A program made the position numbers and the translations under genes. From contig DIDS01000029.1 in NCBI GenBank assembly GCA_002418265.1, positions 1 to 10,152 of the forward strand: a stretch of DNA of 10,152 nt, read 5' to 3'. Position 1 is the first letter of the stretch; every line of letters begins with the position of its first letter. Source of the stretch: Acidimicrobiia bacterium UBA5794. GTDB taxonomy: Bacteria; Actinomycetota; Acidimicrobiia; Spongiisociales; UBA5794. Shown one piece after another: positions 6,931 through 10,152 of this stretch. The notes beneath the pieces were generated by a model. That model saw only the letters and a program-made list of their open reading frames with translations, did not search any database and was not told the DNA's origin.

Positions 6931-7869
6931 GAATTCGCCGTCGCTTGCTCGGCTGCGGAAGTCGTCCACGGTTGCGTCGATCCCGTCACTGAGTGACACC
7001 GATGGCTCGAAACCCAGCGCTGTGAGCCGATCGATCGAACCGACCCGGTACGGCACCCCCGACGGTTTGGTTGAATCGAACACCAGCTCAAGATCATTCC
7101 CAACGGCCCTGTTGATAATCCTCGCCAGATCGGCGATCGTGTGTGGCACCCCCGAATCGATGTTGTACACACCCCCCGGTACACCACGGTCGAGTACGGC
7201 AACGACACCGGCTGCTGCATCGGCAACGTACAGGAAGCTCCGCACCGCACTGCCATCACCCCACACGTCGACGCCTGAGCCGGGTCCTGCCTCACAGAAT
7301 CGTCGAACCAGGGCGTGAACCACCGTTGAGCGGGTCTCGTCATAGGGTGCACCGGCACCGTAAATGTTCCCGAATCGGCCGATCACGACCCGACGACCAT
7401 GGGTGCTCCCCCACCATTTTGCAATGACCTCGTCAGATGCCTTTGACCAGGCGTACTGTGTCGGGTCGTCGGTGCTCGAAACGATCGGAGCAGTCTCATC
7501 GAGTGGAGCCTCTGCGTTTCGGTATACAACCTGGGATGACGCGATGAACACGTCAGCGATGCCCAAAGTGGCACAGGCGTCCAGGACGCTGTCGGTGACG
7601 GCACGGTTTGATCGATAGAGCCCAGAGGTGTCCTGCATCTGGATGCCGCCAGCCCGGGCGGCCAGGTGGATCACGGATGTACAACCCTCAAGAGCTTCAG
7701 TGGTTGCTGCGGTGTCGGTGACATCAGCAACCCGGACCTCGACACCGTCGAACGGTGTGTGCTCTTGGGACACCACCATCGGAGTGTGGCCCGCATCGGT
7801 CAAGGCCGAAACAACATGCCTCCCGATGAACCCACCGCCACCGATCACCGCGGTCTGGGTGTGGTTCAT
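6913..7869 (-). CDS. NAD(P)-dependent extended SDR: GDP-sugar epimerase/reductase, GDP-fucose synthase-like
   Basis: Probably acts on the GDP-4-keto-6-deoxymannose made by the Gmd encoded just upstream, in the cytosol. The 318-residue protein has the Rossmann motif GGGGFIG (10-16), HLAARAGGI (68-75), catalytic Ser in IASSQVVY (109-116) and Y-x3-K in YAWSK (Tyr139, Lys143). FLYVADAA (212-219) and DSTKPSGVPYR (265-275) resemble the C-terminal half of GDP-L-fucose synthase. By my alignment to E. coli WcaG from memory, Cys109 becomes Gln113 and His179 becomes Thr182. Those residues drive the 3,5-epimerisation, so a plain 4-ketoreductase (GDP-rhamnose or GDP-6-deoxytalose type) or another epimerase is as likely. 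Its ATG overlaps the gmd stop as ATGA, with no clear ribosome site of its own, implying translational coupling. Family is secure; the product sugar is not. Confidence 0.88.
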   Translation of the reverse strand: MNHTQTAVIGGGGFIGRHVVSALTDAGHTPMVVSQEHTPFDGVEVRVADVTDTAATTEALEGCTSVIHLAARAGGIQMQDTSGLYRSNRAVTDSVLDACATLGIADVFIASSQVVYRNAEAPLDETAPIVSSTDDPTQYAWSKASDEVIAKWWGSTHGRRVVIGRFGNIYGAGAPYDETRSTVVHALVRRFCEAGPGSGVDVWGDGSAVRSFLYVADAAAGVVAVLDRGVPGGVYNIDSGVPHTIADLARIINRAVGNDLELVFDSTKPSGVPYRVGSIDRLTALGFEPSVSLSDGIDATVDDFRSRASDGEFSVRDV

Positions 7870-8849
7870 CGTTTCGATTCGTACTGTGCGATGTCGGATT
7901 CGACCATTTCGCGCACCAGCTGTTCAAACGTTGTCTCGGGCATCCATCCGAGCGTTTCCGTCAGCTTTGTGATGTCTGCCTGGAGGTAGTCAACCTCGGC
8001 GGGACGGTAGAACCTGGGATCCACCTCGACATAGTCCTGCCAATCAAGGTCAACGACCCCGAAGGCTGCGTCGAGGAAATCCCGGACCGAGTGGGAAACG
8101 CCGGTTCCAACGACGAGGTCGAGTGGCTCGTCGTGGTTGACCATCAGGTGCATCGCCTTGACGTAGTCCCTGGCGTGTCCCCAATCCCGCCTGGCGTCGA
8201 GGTTGCCGAGGTACAGCTTGGTCTGTTCCCCCGACATGAGCCGAGGAATCGCTGAGGTGATCTTGCGGGTGACGAACTCCTTGCCGCGTCGTGGACTTTC
8301 GTGATTGAACAGGATGCCGTTGGAGGCGTGGATGCCATAGGACTCGCGATGGTTGATCGTCGCCCAGTAGGCGTAGACCTTCGCCACGGCATACGGGCTG
8401 CGTGGGTGGAAGTGTGTGTCCTCGCCCTGGGGCGGCGGCGACGAGCCGAACATCTCGCTACTCGATGCCTGGTAGTACCTGATGCCGGGATCGGTGGTCC
8501 TGATCGCTTCGAGGAGGCGAACGGCACCGAGACCGGTGACATTGCCAGTGTGGATCGGCTGATCAAAGCTTGCCCGGACATGGCTCTGTGCGGCGAGGTT
8601 GTAGATCTCATCGGGGTGGAGGTCGTCGACGAGACGTCCGAGGGAGTGGGAATCCCCCAGATCGGTGACGTGGAGTGTCACGGCAGGTTCGTCACCCGTC
8701 ACGAGATGACCGACACGGGTGTCCTCAAGGTCCTGGGTCGTCGTGCGGATCGTGCCATGGACGTCATAGCCGAGCGTCAGCAGGTATTCGGCCAGATAGG
8801 AACCGTCCTGGCCGGTTATCCCTGTGATCAGTGCTCGTTTGGTCTCCAC
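7866..8849 (-). CDS. gmd: GDP-mannose 4,6-dehydratase
   Basis: Converts GDP-mannose to GDP-4-keto-6-deoxymannose, the branch point for GDP-fucose, GDP-rhamnose and related sugars. The 327-residue protein opens ALITGITGQDGSYLAEYLL with the nucleotide motif G10-x2-G13-x2-G16. It carries NLAAQSHVRASFDQP (84-98), the catalytic Ser/Glu in ASSSEMFG (128-135), Y-x3-K in SPYAVAKVYAYW (Tyr153, Lys157), FNHESPRRGKEFVTRKI (181-197) and RRDWGHARDYVKAMH (220-234). These are diagnostic for Gmd. The length suits the shorter bacterial forms. The reading frame stays open upstream to 9263, but the GTG at 8849-8847 is chosen: AAGGGG precedes it by 7 bases and the conserved protein begins there. The SDR gene follows with an ATGA overlap. 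Its leader holds a 13-bp tandem repeat. Confidence 0.95.
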   Translation of the reverse strand: METKRALITGITGQDGSYLAEYLLTLGYDVHGTIRTTTQDLEDTRVGHLVTGDEPAVTLHVTDLGDSHSLGRLVDDLHPDEIYNLAAQSHVRASFDQPIHTGNVTGLGAVRLLEAIRTTDPGIRYYQASSSEMFGSSPPPQGEDTHFHPRSPYAVAKVYAYWATINHRESYGIHASNGILFNHESPRRGKEFVTRKITSAIPRLMSGEQTKLYLGNLDARRDWGHARDYVKAMHLMVNHDEPLDLVVGTGVSHSVRDFLDAAFGVVDLDWQDYVEVDPRFYRPAEVDYLQADITKLTETLGWMPETTFEQLVREMVESDIAQYESKR

Positions 8850-8856
8850 CGTTGGA

Positions 8857-8862
8857 CCCCTT
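8857..8862 (-). promoter_or_regulatory. Ribosome binding site of gmd
   Basis: Read on the minus strand this is AAGGGG, 7 bases before the GTG at 8849. It decides that start over the much longer open frame upstream. Confidence 0.65.
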
Positions 8863-8867
8863 GGTTG

Positions 8868-8901
8868 GTTGTGTGGGTTTGTTGTGTGGGTTTGTTGTGT
8901 G
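8868..8901. repeat. 13-bp tandem repeat (2.6 copies) in the gmd leader
   Basis: The plus-strand unit GTTGTGTGGGTTT occurs at 8868-8880 and 8881-8893, then GTTGTGTG at 8894-8901, without mismatch. It belongs to a 41-base tract (8861-8901) made only of G and T on the plus strand, so the gmd transcript would have a leader of only A and C there, running directly into its ribosome site. The tract occupies most of the divergent gap between gmd and the GT4 gene. Confidence 0.93.
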
Positions 8902-8950
8902 CGTCCTAGTCTGTGGCGGTCAGCGTACCGGAAGGTGTCGGGAAACCAGC

Positions 8951-10152
8951 ATGAAGGTCGTCTTCGCCACCCACGCGTACGCCCCCGTCGTGGGTGGCGC
9001 CGAGCGTTACGCACAGGGCCTGGCGGAGGCCTTGGCTGGGCTCGGCCACGAAGTGCATGTGCTGACGCCGAATCGTGTCTCGGCCGAGGCGTTCTACACC
9101 ACAGGATATTCTCGGGCAGGGGTCGCCTCGGAGACCATGGGCGGTGTTGCCGTGCATCGGCTACGGCTTGACCCTCCATTGCTCTCATCGTTCGGGGGTG
9201 CCAGCCACTCGCTGCTTTCAGACACCCGAAGGCAGCGGATGTGGAACAGCTACGAGCGTGCACTCCACGACACGATCGCCGATCTCAGCCCCGAAGTAAC
9301 GATCACCCTCCCCCACGACTTCCCGAACGTCGCCGCGGCCCTCACGGCCCGTGCCCGTGGCATCGGCGTGTACGCCCCGCTTCTCCATGAACAGGATCCT
9401 GCATGGGATATTGACACGATTGCCACGCTGGTCGCACAGAGCGACAGGGTTCTCGCTATGACCCATTGGGAGCGCCGGCGCCTGATCGACGCCTACGGGG
9501 CGACCCCGGAAGCCACGTTGGTGGTCCCTCCCGGTGTGGAAGCTCCCGATGTGGAAACGGTCGCCGCCTCGGGTCGAGACGCGCCGTACGTTCTCTCGGT
9601 CGGTCGCAGAACGGCGAGCAAGAACCTCCCCGCGACAGCCGCGGTCGTGTCTGCCCTTCGCTCCGAGGGCTTTGATCTGCAACACCTCGTCGTCGGACCG
9701 GGAGACGCTCACCAGCTCGACGATTCGTTGGACGCATTCGGTGACGCTGTCGAGGTCGTCGGTGAGGTCGATGAGGCAACCAAGTGGAGTCTGATCAAAG
9801 GTGCCGTTGCGATGGTGTCGATGTCTGAACATGAGTCCTTCGGCATCGCCGCCGTCGAGTCGTGGCGGATGGGTCGACCCATCATCGCCCTTCAGACACC
9901 CGTGTCGAAAGAATTGGTCAGCCACAACACCGACGGCTTCCTCGTCAAGGATGCGTCCGGTCTCCACGATGCCGTGGAAACCCTGTTGCAAGACCCCGAC
10001 CGCGCCACCACGATGGGCACAGCCGGCTTCGAACACGCCAAACAGTTCTCCTGGCAAACATCTGCCGAGATCTTCCTAGAAGCCGTACCGGTCCCCCCTT
10101 CAGGGGGGACAACAGAGGAGCGCAGCGACGATGCAGCGGAGCCACGACCCCA
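8951..10152 (+). CDS. GT4-type (GT-B fold) glycosyltransferase, 3' end outside window
   Basis: Transfers a sugar from a nucleotide donor, probably in glycan assembly at the inner face of the membrane. Four hundred codons are visible with no stop before the window end. The N-terminal acceptor domain begins MKVVFATHAYAPVVGGAERY, with the glycine-rich PVVGGAER loop and GLGHEVHVLTP (30-40) usual in family 4. The donor domain has LSVGRRTASKNL (215-226, Lys224) and SEHESFGIAAVESWRMGRP (292-310), which contains E295-x7-E303, the family's nucleotide-binding glutamates. The fold appears complete by about residue 378. A Pro/Gly and then charged tail follows, encoded by a perfect GC hairpin and sequence beyond it. 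The ATG at 8951 is chosen for the family N-terminus; GGAAGG at 8930-8935 is far for a ribosome site. Divergent from gmd, it may use a GDP-deoxyhexose. Confidence 0.9.
   Translation, partial: MKVVFATHAYAPVVGGAERYAQGLAEALAGLGHEVHVLTPNRVSAEAFYTTGYSRAGVASETMGGVAVHRLRLDPPLLSSFGGASHSLLSDTRRQRMWNSYERALHDTIADLSPEVTITLPHDFPNVAAALTARARGIGVYAPLLHEQDPAWDIDTIATLVAQSDRVLAMTHWERRRLIDAYGATPEATLVVPPGVEAPDVETVAASGRDAPYVLSVGRRTASKNLPATAAVVSALRSEGFDLQHLVVGPGDAHQLDDSLDAFGDAVEVVGEVDEATKWSLIKGAVAMVSMSEHESFGIAAVESWRMGRPIIALQTPVSKELVSHNTDGFLVKDASGLHDAVETLLQDPDRATTMGTAGFEHAKQFSWQTSAEIFLEAVPVPPSGGTTEERSDDAAEPRP
10091..10110. repeat. Perfect 8-bp GC hairpin inside the GT4 coding tail
   Basis: GTCCCCCC (10091-10098) and GGGGGGAC (10103-10110) pair exactly around a TTCA loop. 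The frame stays open through it, encoding VPPSGGT, and continues into a charged segment. It resembles a terminator stem or a dispersed palindromic element read into the gene; no T-run follows. Confidence 0.85.

Noticed and set aside
8850..9263. Upstream extension of the gmd reading frame on the minus strand
   Set aside because: The extra 138 residues are Arg/Pro/His-rich, antisense to the conserved start of the GT4 gene, and precede a GTG with its own ribosome site at the conserved Gmd N-terminus.
9218..10057. Long minus-strand open frame opposite the GT4 gene (about 279 codons)
   Set aside because: The plus strand encodes a clear GT-B glycosyltransferase with its E-x7-E motif; the antisense product matches nothing I know.

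Overview
The window is high-GC bacterial DNA (around 60% by eye) with GTG and ATG starts. It carries a KorAB-type 2-oxoacid:ferredoxin oxidoreductase and an exported SpoIID/LytB protein ending in three S-layer-homology-like repeats of the form 'WLaa.GIT.GC.....FC....vtR.q.AAf.hRA'. From memory, that repeat style is common in the actinobacterial class Acidimicrobiia, so an Acidimicrobiia-like actinobacterium is my best guess. This is an inference, not a search result.

Layout. (1) 1-753, +: 3' part of a UDP-glucose 6-dehydrogenase gene, cut by the window edge. (2) 754-910: a 157-bp gap with a perfect palindrome over the ugd stop and a U-poor, CAAGC-rich leader. (3) 911-3822, +: korA and korB, overlapping by ATGA. 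(4) 3823-3950: a gap holding three and a half copies of an 11-bp tandem repeat just before the next start. (5) 3951-5873, +: secreted SpoIID/LytB-SLH protein. (6) 5923-6930, +: membrane-anchored GT2 (ExoA-like) glycosyltransferase, possibly on a leaderless transcript. (7) 6913-8849, -: gmd (GDP-mannose 4,6-dehydratase) followed by an SDR epimerase/reductase, overlapping by ATGA; the SDR gene overlaps the GT2 gene tail-to-tail by 18 bp. (8) 8850-8950: divergent 101-bp gap with a 13-bp tandem repeat in the gmd leader. (9) 8951 to the window end, +: GT4-type glycosyltransferase, cut by the edge; its C-terminal tail contains a perfect 8-bp GC hairpin.

How it fits together: apart from korAB, the genes form a cell-surface module. 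Ugd makes UDP-glucuronate. Gmd plus the SDR convert GDP-mannose to a GDP-deoxyhexose. The GT2 and GT4 enzymes would transfer sugars to an exopolysaccharide, glycolipid or wall glycan. The SpoIID-SLH protein would act on, or bind to, the wall outside the cell. korAB is central metabolism (2-oxoglutarate or pyruvate to acyl-CoA with reduced ferredoxin) and looks like a neighbour by position only.

I see no complete novel system, CRISPR array, RNA gene or transposase. The most unusual points are the short tandem repeats (11 bp and 13 bp, neither a multiple of three) directly before two surface-related genes, the SDR that lacks two residues expected of a GDP-fucose synthase, and the hairpin-bearing tail of the last gene.
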